From Mesostigma viride (taxonomy: Eukaryota; Streptophyta; Mesostigmatophyceae; Mesostigmatales; Mesostigmataceae), in NCBI GenBank assembly GCA_009746045.1, contig RPFO01000072.1, positions 4,112,770 through 4,176,769 of the forward strand: DNA of 64,000 nucleotides, read 5' to 3'. A program made the translations under genes and the position numbers. The number at the start of each line of letters is the position of its first letter. The first letter of the stretch is position 1. Under the pieces are notes generated by a model. It did not search any database. It was not told where the DNA came from and saw only the letters and a list, made by a program, of their open reading frames with translations. Below, in pieces: positions 33,190 through 44,858 of this stretch.

Positions 33190-34919
33190 TTAATGGTACT
33201 GAGTCCGTTTTCGTGGCTCCAGTTGAAGTCCTACCACTCTAACGGACTGAGTTTGTGGCAGAACCAGGCGCCGCGCCAAAAATAATAAAAGCGCCGCGCC
33301 AAACGGTCAAACCTGGGGGGATCGATATCTAGATCTAGACGTACTCTATGCCTGGCACTATTCAGACCGTACTTTGGACAACTGGCCAGGGAGATATACT
33401 CAATCAAAGTTGGGGGGGTACCATGGTCAAACGGGACCGACGTGAGTGAAAATAATTTACGTCCGCGGCTATGGCGGTGCAGGCAAATGACTGGTACGAG
33501 AGCATGGCTTGGAATTTCGAACTCAAAATTTGTAGTCATTATCCTTGATTGTTAGAAAGGTTATATGTCTGGCCGTGAAGCGTCTGGATGTGCGCAAGTA
33601 TGTCTCTAGGTTCTAATCGGTGCAGCAGATCCTGTCAGCGGCCAGGCGGTGACAGTGCGTATGCTACCTGTTGTTCGGAAGCAAACGTCCATATATTTGC
33701 GCGTGGATAAACTTGTTACGTTATTCTTGACATGTTTTATTAGCGATGATGGCCAGGAAAGGTTCGAGGCTGTGTCCGTGAGGTGGGAGTGATGGCTCCC
33801 GCACAGCAGGTAATCTGCAGTTTCGACCTGGTACGTATTAACATGTTAGCGTTTATACATTACAGTACCAAGTCGTCCTATCGTTTATAAACTAGTTGTA
33901 GACATGTAATCGATGGTTTTTGCTTGTCGTTTTGTTGCTTTAGTGCTTGTACGCTTTCGCTTGTGATGGTTGGGGAATACCACTATGTCACGCAGATTTT
34001 GGACCAGATTTGATTGCTATTAGCTGAGGCTTCAACGAAACCAGTGAAGTAGCGTTTGTTATTGTCTCAAAACATGGTGGGCTTGATAACGGGATGCTTT
34101 TCCCTGCACAGACATAGCGAGACAAGTGGTTTTCTGGCCAGCTCTAGGCATTGCTTCTTGGTTTGCTGGCCCAAGTTATCCTTCTGCTTGTGCGTCCATA
34201 GTGCATGCAAGAAACATGAATGGCCGGGGCCTGCTTGCATGGAAGCATAACCAGGTTAGTTCTTTTGTTTTTTCTATCATTGCCAATCATTGGAATAGTG
34301 TGTTGGATGCATTGATAATGTAGCTCCTTGTGAACCCCTTCTACGCTTGGTTTTGGGCCTTGGCACAAGCTTTATACTTGTTGTATAGCATGATGTTGTG
34401 ATTTTTAAGCTGGAAATGTGTTTGGGAATCCATGTGTGGCCATCTATGATGTTTTGTACCACGTTGGAATTGAATGCCCATACGGTAGTGCTAGCAAAAT
34501 GTTCACCCCAAAATAACTGCACCCGTTAGAACGGTCTGAGCTATTTTGGGCTGTATGCTAGCTAGCCTGTGCAGTTCTATGGCATGTCATGTTGTGAATG
34601 CATCTATGGCATGCCTGTGATTATCTTTAACTCCCCTCAAAGGGCCAGGGTCATCAGATTTTGAGAAATGGTCCATATTGCATTATATATCTCTTGAACC
34701 CCATCTGCACCGTACCCCCTTGGGGGGGGTGCTATTTATAGCAGCTGTGGGGCATAGATATGTGACCAATGACATGACCCCAAAGTTATTTGATATAAAA
34801 GCATCCTTGGTTCCAAGGGTGGGCCAGAAAATGTTATTTGGCTAGATACTCTCATACTTACTAAGATACCCATACTCAGTCCGTTCTGGTGGTTCCAGTT
34901 GACACCATTTAAGGGTTAA
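33190..34919 (+). mobile_element. TTAA-flanked piggyBac-like element (family 3)
   Basis: Inserted in the 3' UTR of the ORF1 copy 2 with TTAA at both ends. The right end reads ...TTTAAGGG-TTAA, i.e. CCCTTAAA inward. The left end has lost a few bases (TTAATGGT). The interior is homologous in reverse orientation to 63029-64000. No transposase ORF is recognised. The TTAA target and CCC-starting termini are typical of piggyBac. Confidence 0.75.
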
Positions 34920-35169
34920 AAGCCATATGCCCCTTCTCAGGGATATGTGCTACATTTACTCCCAACGGAGTGATGTTGATAGATAATTAATTAATGCCAC
35001 ATTGAACCCGACCGCCATTGTTGGCCGCCGACGTGGTCCCAAATGTGAAAAAAAGCCGCGACGGTGCGAGATCTCGCGCCAAAAAGAGCTCTTCACGAGT
35101 TTCCGAACACGACTGGCACAGCGCCGCTCCATGTGCCAAGCCGCTAAAACAGATATGCATGTCTAGATA

Positions 35170-36052
35170 GACCCGCATTGGCCAGGCCTGGGCGGCCCTC
35201 CGCCGCCTCGCCAGGTTCTGGACCTGTCGCTACCTGAGTGAGCGACGCAAGCGCATTCTGTTCAAGGCCCTTCGGTCCTCAGCATCCTCCTTTATGGCTG
35301 CGAGGCGTGGACCCTGGACCAGGCGCTGAGCCAGCAGCTTGACGGCACCGTCACTCGAATGCTCCGTCATATCCTCGGCGTCCGCTACCAAGAACGCCGC
35401 ACCCGGGCCGAGCTCTACTGCGAGCTCCCTCTTGTCACCCATACCATCCGACACCGCCGCCTCCTCTTTGCCGGCCATCTTGCCCGCACAGACCAGGTGA
35501 ATACCGATGTGGGCCCTGCCGGGGGGCTTAAGACGGGCCAACCAGGTAGACACCTCCTCCTATGGCAGGGTCCCCTTGTCCCATCGCAACGTACCACTGG
35601 CAAACTTGCGCGCGCCGGGCACCGGCGCGGCGCGACCCGGACCTATGTGACACAACTGCTTGAAGATGCAGGGCTTCTGGGACTATCCGTACTCCGCGCC
35701 CGCATGATTGACAAGGAGAAATGGGCTGCCATCTGCGATAAGCACCTTCCCGAGGGGTATGCTCCTGTTTTCTCCCCACGGGCCCCGCGGCCCGTTGCTA
35801 GCCAGGGCCGGTAGAAGTCCGCAGGTGGAGGTTATTGGTCCTGAGGATAGCCGCTACACTACCGCCTCGTCTGCCATTACAGTAGAGGACAGCTCGGATG
35901 AGGATTACATCCCCATCTAGGGCTTAACGGTTGGGGGATGATGCAGACGATATTTGTTCAAACTTTTGTGTAATTATTTTTCTAATGAGATTAGCATAGT
36001 ACTCCGTGGCATGCCTTTGCGCATGACACGCAAGTACTTACTTACTTACTTA
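35170..36052 (+). mobile_element. LINE family 2, 5'-truncated copy
   Basis: 883 bp flanked by a 12-bp duplication catgtctagata (35158-35169 and 36053-36064). It carries the C-terminal part of the LINE ORF and a 3' UTR that can fold (GTGgCATGC / GCATGaCAC inside an AGTACT pair) before a (TTAC)n tail. Frameshifts near 35275 and 35810. Confidence 0.9.
35178..35920 (+). pseudogene. LINE reverse-transcriptase ORF, C-terminal fragment
   Basis: The reading begins AWAALRRLARFW, goes through SILLYGCEAWTL and LDGTVTRMLRHILGVR (the thumb-like block seen after the RT core in many LINEs) to HRRLLFAGHLAR. It ends in an acidic DSSDEDYIPI tail. Two frame changes are needed. The RT catalytic core and endonuclease are missing through 5' truncation. 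Confidence 0.8.
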
Positions 36053-36143
36053 CATGTCTAGATATGGTGTGTTTTGATGAGACATACGCCTTCAGCACGA
36101 AAGCTTTACCTGGGTGACTTAAAATGGCTGTGTAACTTATTTT

Positions 36144-37850
36144 TTAACCCCTAAATGGTCTGGCTGCCGATTTTCCGCCTAAAACTGAGTTACAGCCGAC
36201 ACGTCGGCCCCTTCTCGGGGGACCAAATGCCGCGAAAACTATTGAGAATTAGGAAAAGTTTAGCTGAGAAGATCGAAAGTTTATAATTTTCCTCACAGCA
36301 TGGTACTAGGGTTTGCATACTTCTGACAAAGTTATAGAGGTGTTCTGGTCGGTCAAAGTACAAGGGGTCAGGGTACTTTTTCGCGTACAACGTGCATTCC
36401 GGAAAACGACGACCTGGCCATGGCGGCTTGCGCCCACGCATGGCATTTACGTTTTCGTTCGAATTTTCTGACCAAACTCAGGAAATTGATTTTATACGTC
36501 CTAAAGATGATACAGGCCAATTTTTGGTTCGCGGGAATGCCATTTGATAGGTGTCGGCAGCGTTCTTGCTGGAAAAAACTGCGATCAGGCCGGACGATAG
36601 AAACGTTGACAGCAATACCTTTCCGGCGTATTTTAAAGGATATATTGGTTTCTTTGTACTTTTTATGATACATAGTAGTCGTAAACGTGCAAGGGTGGCC
36701 AGAAATCGCCGAATCCAGCGACCATGCTGCACAACTTTGGCGTGCCGAAATGCGCCATTTTGCGGCCACCGCCTGGGCCAAGGTAACGCCATCCATGCCT
36801 GGTAAAGCTTAAGCATCGTTTTCCTATCGATGTTTGACGTTCATATATACGTTCTAGCTTGTGTAGCACATTCTTTTTGCATTATTCATGCTCTTTCTTG
36901 ACCCTGGCCTGGCCCCTTTCTAAAACACCCTTCTTAGATGCTTCCATCAGTCAGTTGACCTGCCACAGGGTGATGGTGATAAGTTTTAGAGTCTGTATGG
37001 GTTTGAATACCTCCATATATGTTTGTTATACATTTCCCACACACATATTGCATGAGTGTGAGGCAGTTGGCTGGTCTCTGTGGCATCATCAAGCATGTAA
37101 CCGGTGAGTAGAAGCTTCCCATTGTCAGCATGTGCCACCAGGTGTGCTGACCATCACCTGTCAAGCTATAGCAGCTTAGGCCTAGTTTATCCTTGCTAGG
37201 GCAGGCTGAAATAGGCTTAAAATCACTAGTTTGTTGGTGGCTGCCTCCTAGAATGCATGCCTTGCGTAGGGTATCCGTACCACGTTACCTACGTGCATGG
37301 ACAAGGTGGCACCTGCACATAGGTGCCATGTAAGGGCAGTGTGATGATGCAGTTATGTTTCCCCATCATTGTGGAAGGGAAATGTATTGTGTGGCATGGT
37401 TGGGGGCCATATTAGTAGGTATTAGTAGGTAGTATGCCCACCCCTACCCCCTTGGTTGCTTTTTACCACCGGTACCCCTATGGGCTGTACTGGGTGTAAC
37501 TGCTGGTATACCCACCCAAATGATGACCCCAATGGCTCAAACTGTTCAGCAACTAATTGTTTATCATCCCTGAAGTGGTAGGTGCCTAGCTCTTATAACA
37601 TAATTCACAATGCACATTCTACCAAAAATGAAAACGCTCGTCTTGACCCCCCTGACTTTGACGGCAGTTATACATGGCCTACCCTGCATATATGTAAGGT
37701 TGTGATATACCAACCCGAAGGGCAACTCATGGACATGCTTGGCCCCCAAGGACAGCCATTGGATATGGGTGGGTTGGATGGCATCTGGTTTGCAAAATTG
37801 TGAAGTTACAGCCGATGCATCGGCAGTATTTCTGCCCATTTAGGGGTTAA
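36144..37850. mobile_element. TTAA-flanked piggyBac-like element (family 2)
   Basis: TTAA at both ends with inverted termini CCCCTAAATGG (36148 on; complement ends at 37846). About 1.7 kb, no transposase ORF recognised. Subterminal hairpins around 'gttacagccga' occur near both ends, in inverted orientation (36190-36200 and 37805-37815). Confidence 0.8.
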
Positions 37851-38150
37851 TGAAAAACCACTTTTTTGATTTAATCCTGAAAACGAGAAACGAGAAAAAT
37901 ACGCCTCGAGCCAACAGTAGAAAATCTGAACTCCGCCGTCAGCCATACCGCCGTCAGCCATTTTCGTGATTTCTCCCCCCCTCGTCATAATATTGCGTTT
38001 TAGCTTCGGGGAAATATATAAGTGTGTGCATATTAGATTTAGACGAATTGCGATTGTGATATTCACGGCCGTATTCGGTGCCCAAACGTGAAAGTTATGA
38101 GCGCCACCGTCAGCCATGGCTACCTCGTGGCTCGTGGCTCTCGGTGGATG
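37851..38150 (-). repeat. 5' leader of an ORF1-type retroposon
   Basis: The reverse complement contains the leader shared with 25460-25600 and 31250-31400: GCCACGAGGTAGCCATGG, then ATGGCTGACGGnGGCGCTCA and 'cataactttcacgtttg'. The body diverges after about 150 bp and is cut by the TTAA element. It has a doubled ATGGCTGACGGCGG motif like the leader at 62030-62060. Confidence 0.65.
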
Positions 38151-38422
38151 CAGTATACATGCGTGCATATTATGGGCGCAAGCTTGCATGCAGGCACCAT
38201 GCATGGCTGGAATCGACACCAACTCCCGGGCCCTAGCTTCAGGCATGCCGGCCCCACCGGCCGGCCGGGCCGGTCAATTGAACATTTCGTTGGCTCACTT
38301 AGTAAATGTTGTCTCACTTAATTTCGCTGGCAGTCGAACCGGTACACTTCTAGTAAAGATGGGTTGTATGGTAAAATCAGGGTTCGAGGCTTAATTGTGA
38401 TCCCGCAAGTACGGGTCATGCA

Positions 38423-39634
38423 TTAATTAATTAATTAATTAAAATCATAGCTCCGTTGGGAGCATATGTAACACATAGCCCTGAGAAAGGGGCATCTATG
38501 GGTTTGTAATACAATCAGGGCTACAACCTGCAGGTGGAGGATGTACAACTGTCACCTGCTCTGGGTGCACAAGGTGCACCTGCACCGCCATGATGGTTCA
38601 TGCCTCCTTATCAAGCACAGGCACCCAGGGGGGGCTTGAGGAGAGGGCCTAGAAGGCCTGCATGACATATGGGGTGGAGGGTATGTGGCTAGGCTATAGC
38701 TGGTGTACACATGGCATCTCAGCAGAGAGTAACTCCCTGCATAGGCATCGCATGGCTAAATTCTTAATGCATCATCCATGGGAGGTCCCATTGTAGGCTG
38801 GGCGCGGCTAAATACTGAAAGCAACATCCATGGGGGCCATTATGGGCGCACATGCGCGTGGGCCACTTGCAAAGGCTAAGCCTATCTAATCTACACTACT
38901 GGTATATTCCCTAGTCTGGGGTGGCAGGAGGGGCCTGCCAGGGCTTGTGGTCAACGTGGATGACCGCCCCCCTCCAGTATACCGGCTTCCCCCCTGCACG
39001 CTGCCGGAGCTGAAGGTAGGTCGGCCATAGCTCGCGTCGCCGCTGTTGCTGGGCCAGGGTCAAGTCGTCGTCCAGCGTGAAGCGAGTCTCCGCGAGCTTC
39101 TTGCGGCATTTAAGGAACGCCAGCTTGTCCGTCATGTACTTAAAGGTGAGGAGCACGGGTGCCGGGCCAGCCTTCCCCCGCGCGCGGGGGAGGCGGACAG
39201 CCGACATGTCCAGCTCACCAGTGAGTAACATGGGGGCAAGAATGGCGCGCTTAACTGCCTCAAGGAGACTCGTGGAGGTCTCACCTGCCGGCTGGTCGAA
39301 GTGCTTGACGATGACATTGTGGCTGCGCTTGTCGAGCTCGGCCGCCTCGCGAAGGTCGAGGGCTTGTGCCGCGATGGTGGAGGTGGTGGAGGTGGTATGA
39401 TGCTTAAGCAAGTCCGCCCAGGTGGAGGGAACATCACTGGCCGGGCCAGCAGGTGCCGGCTGGGCAGCGATTTCCTGCACCGCTTGGGCGGTGAGGCCGG
39501 CGGTGTCATGCAAGCTCTCAAGGGCGGTGGCGGTGGCTTGAAGGCGTTGGTCGAGGTCGAGGAGCTGGGCTTTGATGTCGGCAGTGAAGGCGGAAACGGC
39601 GGTGGAGGTGGAGGCGGCGGCGGTGGAAATGTGA
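38423..39634 (-). mobile_element. ORF1-only retroposon, copy 3 (5'-truncated)
   Basis: Flanked by a 10-bp duplication gggtcatgca (38413-38422 and 39635-39644). The + copy of the segmental duplication has the empty site. The minus-strand 3' end carries the hairpin (38468-38446) and a (TTAA)n tail. 5' truncation plus target-site duplication indicates target-primed reverse transcription. Confidence 0.9.
38911..39634 (-). CDS. ORF1p-like protein, C-terminal two thirds (truncated)
   Basis: The open minus frame begins inside the coiled-coil-like region (FTADIKAQLLDLDQRL) because of the 5' truncation. It continues through LREAAELDKRSHNVIVKHF, RLPRARGKAGPAPVLLTF, FLKCRKKLAETRFTLDDDLT and QQQRRRELWPTYLQLRQ to the stop. 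The RRM/CTD blocks are conserved with copy 1, with many substitutions that keep charge. This suggests divergence under constraint before this insertion. The ATG upstream of the junction belongs to flanking DNA. Confidence 0.7.
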
Positions 39635-39712
39635 GGGTCATGCATACACATGTACTTAAGTAAAGATTCAATGAGCCCTATATTATTTAATGTTTCCTGG
39701 GTATACACATGC

Positions 39713-41062
39713 TTAACCCTTAGTCCGCTGACCCATTTTTGGCACTTTCATACCCCTGAAAATGAAAAAAATCATAACTCACAGGCCACTACTCCAAATA
39801 CCCCCAACCAAGATGCTAGGAGTATCTACACTTCAAGGGCTTTCAGAATATGCAATAATACCACGGGTTTATCAAAGCATTTGGATGATAGCTCTACTCA
39901 AAGTTGGACAAAAGACGATCTTTTTTTCCCAAGGAAAAGTCTACCCCCCCCTAACTTCCCAGGAAGGGTAGGGAATCTCAATACCAACATTGGACAACTT
40001 AGTTGGATAGTCCAATGGTGGTTTCCTTGGGTCAGACCACCCGGATAACCCATTACCCCTATATAACGTGCTCATACATGTGTGTGGATTACGCGCGTGT
40101 AAACAGCTATCTATGACATGCAACACAGTAATGCATTATAACAAGCCATCAAAGGCTGCCAAAAGTGCTGGAATACAAACACGTTGCCTACCTGCACTGA
40201 CGGAGTGATAAACTCCAAAGAAATGCCATAAACTGGGCACTTCAGGGCTAATACCACTCTTTACAACAGGCATGGAAGCTTGCTGAAATATGCATGCATA
40301 AAATCGTCATTTATAATGCATGGGATACGTATTCCGCTGCAAACAACACGCAAATACGCTGTCGTACCTGGCTCGTTCATGCCCTACCCGGACTCCGCTG
40401 GCCGGGACCCTCATATCTCACACATACTGATGCTCTACAGGCAAAGGCCGCCATAGCCGCATACTGCATGATCCTCCATGACTACCAGGTTGATGTTCTG
40501 TGCAAAGATGGCCACTAAACTAGTCCGCATTCTCAGCAATCGCTGCAGCTGACGTCCCTTACCCAAACTGGATGCCCGGGCTGGCGCAGATTGCCCGGCA
40601 ATGGGGAGAAAATCGACCTATGATAAGCTATGAATCGTCTGGAACTGACGACCAGGAAAGTTCTATTTTCCTACCTGTATTTTCCCAACCCTATAAATCT
40701 GGCCGTGCCTGACCTACGAAAATCATGCATCGTCATTCTGAGCAACATTCTGAACCGTTTCGAGCCGCGAGACGCAAAAATTTCGTGACAGCGGCACGTT
40801 GGCAGCCATATCTCATTACGCGCGCGCGCGAGCGAAAATTTCCCGCCAAAGTCACGTGATACATTCTCAATACACGTTGTAATTACCAGGCTATGGCGAA
40901 TATTACCCCCAAACCTATGCATCACCTTCGTCCCTAAGTGTTCCCGGACCCACCGGACAACTGTCCTCCGTCACAAGTGGCGCGGCGCTTGCGGCGCGGC
41001 GCGAAATTCGACCGTTAGTCAAACCCCCCGACAGGTCGGGGGGTTAGCGGACTAAGGGTTAA
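39713..41062. mobile_element. TTAA-flanked piggyBac-like element (family 1)
   Basis: TTAA at both ends and 13-bp inverted termini CCCTTAGTCCGCT. The homologous site in the other TPR unit (near 22550) lacks the insertion. About 1.34 kb between TTAAs. It holds no transposase; a 74-codon ORF (40294-40518) is unassigned. A strong C/G hairpin (cccccgacaggtcggggg) lies at 41026-41043 beside the right end. Confidence 0.85.
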
Positions 41063-41941
41063 ATTCTAAATGATAGTCACGGTAACAAGCAAGCACTTCA
41101 AACCATGCATCTTTGGTTCGATTCACCTACTGGACAGCTGGGCAAGGAATAAATAATTAAATATACACATTGGTCCGGTCCCTGGTCATTGGCCGCTTCA
41201 ATTGTAAGCGCCCAGGGGCGCTCGTGCTAGCACATCCGTCGTACACATTACACAGGGGGGCTCATGCCAGCACATCCGTCGTACACATAATTTACACAAT
41301 TATGAAAATTTGACTCCCGGCAGCATTCAGCATCATGGCTATGCTGCACAGTTTCACAGCTCAAGCTGATTTGCGATATATACACATGGCCCCACCATGC
41401 AGCGGTGACCATATCAGAAGGACGACACCCACAGCTACTAGTCCTGCCAAACCTTCAGGCCGTCTAACAAGCAGCGCAATAGCCCCGCAGGAAAAAAAGC
41501 GAGGGAGCATGTTGCCCCACTTGGGGCAGACATGGTACACCGGACACTAGCCAGAACTCAAAATCTTGCTGCTCTCTGCATGCCAATGCAGGCAGCCTCG
41601 CCCCTCCATTATGTGCAAGCGTGCTCCTGTTGACCGTCTCAGGACGATGTAGTAGGCAACCATAAATACGATATTTATATACAGATCGAGGAAACGTGCA
41701 TGCTGCGAGCAAAAGTTCCTTTACTGCCCTTCCCGGAGGCTGTAATGTCGACAGCAATGGCACTTTTAGTAATCACCACCATCCTCACCATTTCCCGGCC
41801 TAGCTCGGATAAAGGGGGGATCGAGGATACCATTGGTCGCATATTGAAGGGGGAGCTGCTGCCTGGGCGGCACATATTGGAGGGTCGTCAAGTTTATAGG
41901 CTGGCGCTGCCACATCCATGTTAACGGCGGAATGCCACGTG

Positions 41942-42970
41942 TCAGTCCTGGCCGTGCGGCTGCATGGTAGCCTCACTTTCATAGTGCGCTTTCATCACCC
42001 ACAACGCGTCCAGGTTGCGCCGGTAGCCCTGCGTGTCGCGATGTCCCACCCCCAGGGTGGCCACCGCGATGGCAATGGCGCGTTTGCAAGCATACTCTGC
42101 CTCGCTGAAACGGCTTGCTTGGGCAAGACTTTCAGCAAGAAAGCTGAACGCGGCGGCCACCGAGGGGTGGCTGTTGCCCACCTGGCTGGAGATAATGCCC
42201 ACGAGCCGCTGGAAGCAGGTGGCTGCTTCCTCAAAGCGGTCATTGGAGCGGTAATACTTGCCGAGAAAGAGCAGGGCCTCGGCAGCTTCCTTCTCGGAAC
42301 CTGGAGATGCCTCCCGAACGCGAAGGAACAGCTGATAAACTAGTTCCAGTTCGGGCACACAGGAATGACCGTTCCCTGGAGGAACATTGCAGCTTTCAAG
42401 CTGCGCGGCAAGGGCGTGCAGTGCAGACGCGCATTGGCGGACATCGTCCCGGCAGGAGGCAATCGACTCGCGGCACTTGACAAGTAAAGGCAAGGCGTGC
42501 CAAGACAGCTTTGAGCGGCCCGCAGTCACGCTGGCTTCGATCATGTCCAGGATCCCGATTATAGACGGCACAACTGCGGCATCGGGGGAGTCGAAAATCT
42601 CTGACAAGCTGTTCGGATAGTCGCAGTAAGCATGCCCAACGTTGCTCACATCAACTTGAACAGCGGACACGACGTCATTCGGATGATATGGGGCGTGGAC
42701 GACAACCTGCGAAGGGAGTGCTTGGTGGCATGCGCATCCAAACGATTCGTACTCCGCAAAGCAGCTGGACGGCGCCCATTCTCCGTTTTCGAAAAGCAGG
42801 CAGTTTTGCCGAGAGTTGCTTGGATATTCCGTGCACGGCCCTTTGCGGCTGGGACGAGAACTGCGCCAGGACGGCGTCCTATTCGCGGAGGAAGCTGCCG
42901 ACTGCAGCGGTCCCAAGTCGTCGAACGAGCTGCTGCTGGGCGATCGCGCACTGGATGATCCGCTGCCCAT
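41942..42970 (-). CDS. TPR-repeat protein, copy 2 (intact, 342 aa)
   Basis: The ATG at 42970 opens MGSGSSSARSPSSSSFDD. The N-terminal 90 residues are Ser/Pro-rich. Residues of about 95-200 form a mainly helical region (PNSLSEIFDSPDAAVVPSI). Residues of about 205-330 carry kinesin-light-chain-type TPRs (ALLFLGKYYRSNDRFEEAA; FLAESLAQASRFSEAEYACK; GHRDTQGYRRNLDALW). The start is chosen because both copies conserve it and the leader. A TGTAA element lies downstream (minus strand, near 41296). No signal peptide. The role is likely protein-protein scaffolding; the partner is unknown. It lies in a repeat unit found three times in the window, so it could be a gene carried by a repeat rather than a single-copy host gene. 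Confidence 0.7.
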   Translation of the reverse strand: MGSGSSSARSPSSSSFDDLGPLQSAASSANRTPSWRSSRPSRKGPCTEYPSNSRQNCLLFENGEWAPSSCFAEYESFGCACHQALPSQVVVHAPYHPNDVVSAVQVDVSNVGHAYCDYPNSLSEIFDSPDAAVVPSIIGILDMIEASVTAGRSKLSWHALPLLVKCRESIASCRDDVRQCASALHALAAQLESCNVPPGNGHSCVPELELVYQLFLRVREASPGSEKEAAEALLFLGKYYRSNDRFEEAATCFQRLVGIISSQVGNSHPSVAAAFSFLAESLAQASRFSEAEYACKRAIAIAVATLGVGHRDTQGYRRNLDALWVMKAHYESEATMQPHGQD

Positions 42971-43700
42971 GGCAGTAAAAAGATATGCCTTGGACTTAAT
43001 GCTCAGATTAATATACTTAGGCTGAACGCCGAAAAGCTTTAACTTGCTCCTTTGAGAGTGTTACTGGGTAGTCGGCCGATGGCGAGAAATGTGGTATACG
43101 TACAACCAGCAAAAAACTTTGACGACGTCGCCAATTCCGCGAAAGGGCAGTGTGGGATTGCGCGCTGCATGAGAATATCTGGGACGTCAAATGGAGAAAT
43201 GGAAGGGTGGTTAAGGTGACCAGAAATGACAAATACCGCTGACTGGAAACGCCCGATCGAGAGTAATGATTTCACAAATCTGGTACGTGACATCTTGCAT
43301 GGTGACAGTTTCTTTCAGCCGAGTCGTGGGGGCTTCGGTTCAGATTTCGGACAAATTGCCACAGCTTCGTAGTCCAACCGCGCCGATACAAGTCAGCAGC
43401 GAGCAGAGATGTTCTGTCTTTAAAGATTGTGGCGAACGTCAGGTCGTCAGCCCACTGGCCGTTGCTCATGAAAGATCAGCCCTGCGATTCGGCGAGGCGC
43501 TTTTCCAAAACTTCTGGGTGGTGCGGGTACGTAACTGACAGGTTTGAATTTCACGGGTGGCTCACCACGCCTGACGCATGGGCAGCAGATTCTGTAGCGG
43601 CTGATGCGCAGCAGGGATTCTATCCTGCGTATTCGTGCGGATCTGTCAGTTAGTCAGCCAGTAAGTCAGTCAGTCAGTCAGTCAGTCAGAACAACGAGGG

Positions 43701-44858
43701 CCGGAATCAATATAGGGCCCAACCAATTCCTCAGGATAGGATGGTACTAGAGTACTGTGACGCGGAGTGCATATCTACATCAAGGACGGCGTCATCTATA
43801 CGCGGCCGATGCATCTGCCATCAGGGCCCAGAGCAGCCGGGCTTTGAACCACGTGACAGCCAGAGCAGGGCGATAGTGACATGGCAAAATCGATGCCCTG
43901 ATTCCTGACACCACCATGACGACAGGAGATGGCACAGGACTTTGCTAACTTTTCGGAATCGCTTTCTTTCCCGTAAATTGGTCGTCTTCCCGGCTGTCAT
44001 GCCCGGCTTTCATCGTATTTCCGTTTTCCTAGACGGAAGATTTTGTGGTCCAGATTTTCTTCCAGCTATTTTCCCATCCCCACATCGTAAAACATGGCCT
44101 TGCCAGTGCGAAGGTGGATCCGCGGGGTCACGAATCGTTTACGCGCTGGTTCTGCCCGTATTGTTGCGCCGGTGAAGCGGGTGGTTAGGCGCGTGTCCGG
44201 GGGTAGGCGAGTGTAGGCGGCCGGGCCCTCTTGACCGCCGCTGACTGACCAGGCGTCAAGGGGGAGAATTGCGTGGGGTCAGGCGAGGCCTTGAGGTGGT
44301 ATCGAGGGGATCTCCGCGACACACAGCTTGGTCTGTTGACTGGCAGAAGAGAAGTTTGCCTCAGGTAAGCGTGGCGATATGTTCTCCATTTGTTGAATCG
44401 TTGGTTACTGGGGTTGCATTGATGCGTCCCAGTTTATCTTCTTCCCTGATGTTTGCCTGCCATCACTGGAAGTCGCAATTGTTAAACGAGGTAGCAGTGG
44501 GTGGCTGTGTTTCGTACTTGCTTCACCATCTTGCCTGGGCCACTCCGTAATGCTTCTCCGTTGCAGTAGTGAAGAAGTGAGGTGAATGGTTGTAAAGAGC
44601 AAACCTTGATTTTACGTTGTTTTGGGCTGACTACTGGTGGGTTTTGTGGGGGGGGGGCGGCCTTTTTTTCTTATTTTCTAAATCCCAGAATTCGCACATC
44701 CCACCCCCGTCCATTGCTGCTGCAGGAAGTGTCATCGGTCAAGCAGAGTGCCATCCTGATTTGCTCGTTCAAGGACTTCTCCAGTTAAAAGTAAACGACT
44801 CATGCTGTTCATACACCAATCTCAAGTCACCGCAACAACAACAGAAATCAAGAAAACA
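43701..44858. other. Upstream region of the cupin gene
   Basis: No ORF of merit. The last about 250 bp before the cupin ATG hold a pyrimidine-rich stretch and CAA-rich leader (caacaacaacag) suitable for a 5' UTR. I see no clear TATA box. An upstream 5' UTR intron is possible but not shown. Confidence 0.4.

Larger units (their letters stand above)
31233..34993 (+). mobile_element. ORF1-only retroposon, copy 2, split by a TTAA element
   Basis: Leader, decayed ORF and 3' UTR match copy 1. The 3' UTR is interrupted at 33194-34919 by a TTAA-flanked element and resumes at 34920 (agccatatgcccc) through the hairpin 34953-34975 to an AATT tail. The flanking duplication is atgccacat (31224-31232 and 34994-35002). 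The leader contains a tandem duplication of the GCCACGAGGTAGCCATGG motif. Confidence 0.85.
38366..43700 (-). repeat. Inverted segmental duplication, - copy (TPR unit)
   Basis: Reverse complement of the 20173-22672 unit plus a longer 5' flank (43290-43700, also found at 650-1065). It differs by two clean insertions: the ORF1 retroposon 38423-39634 and the TTAA element 39713-41062. Confidence 0.85.
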
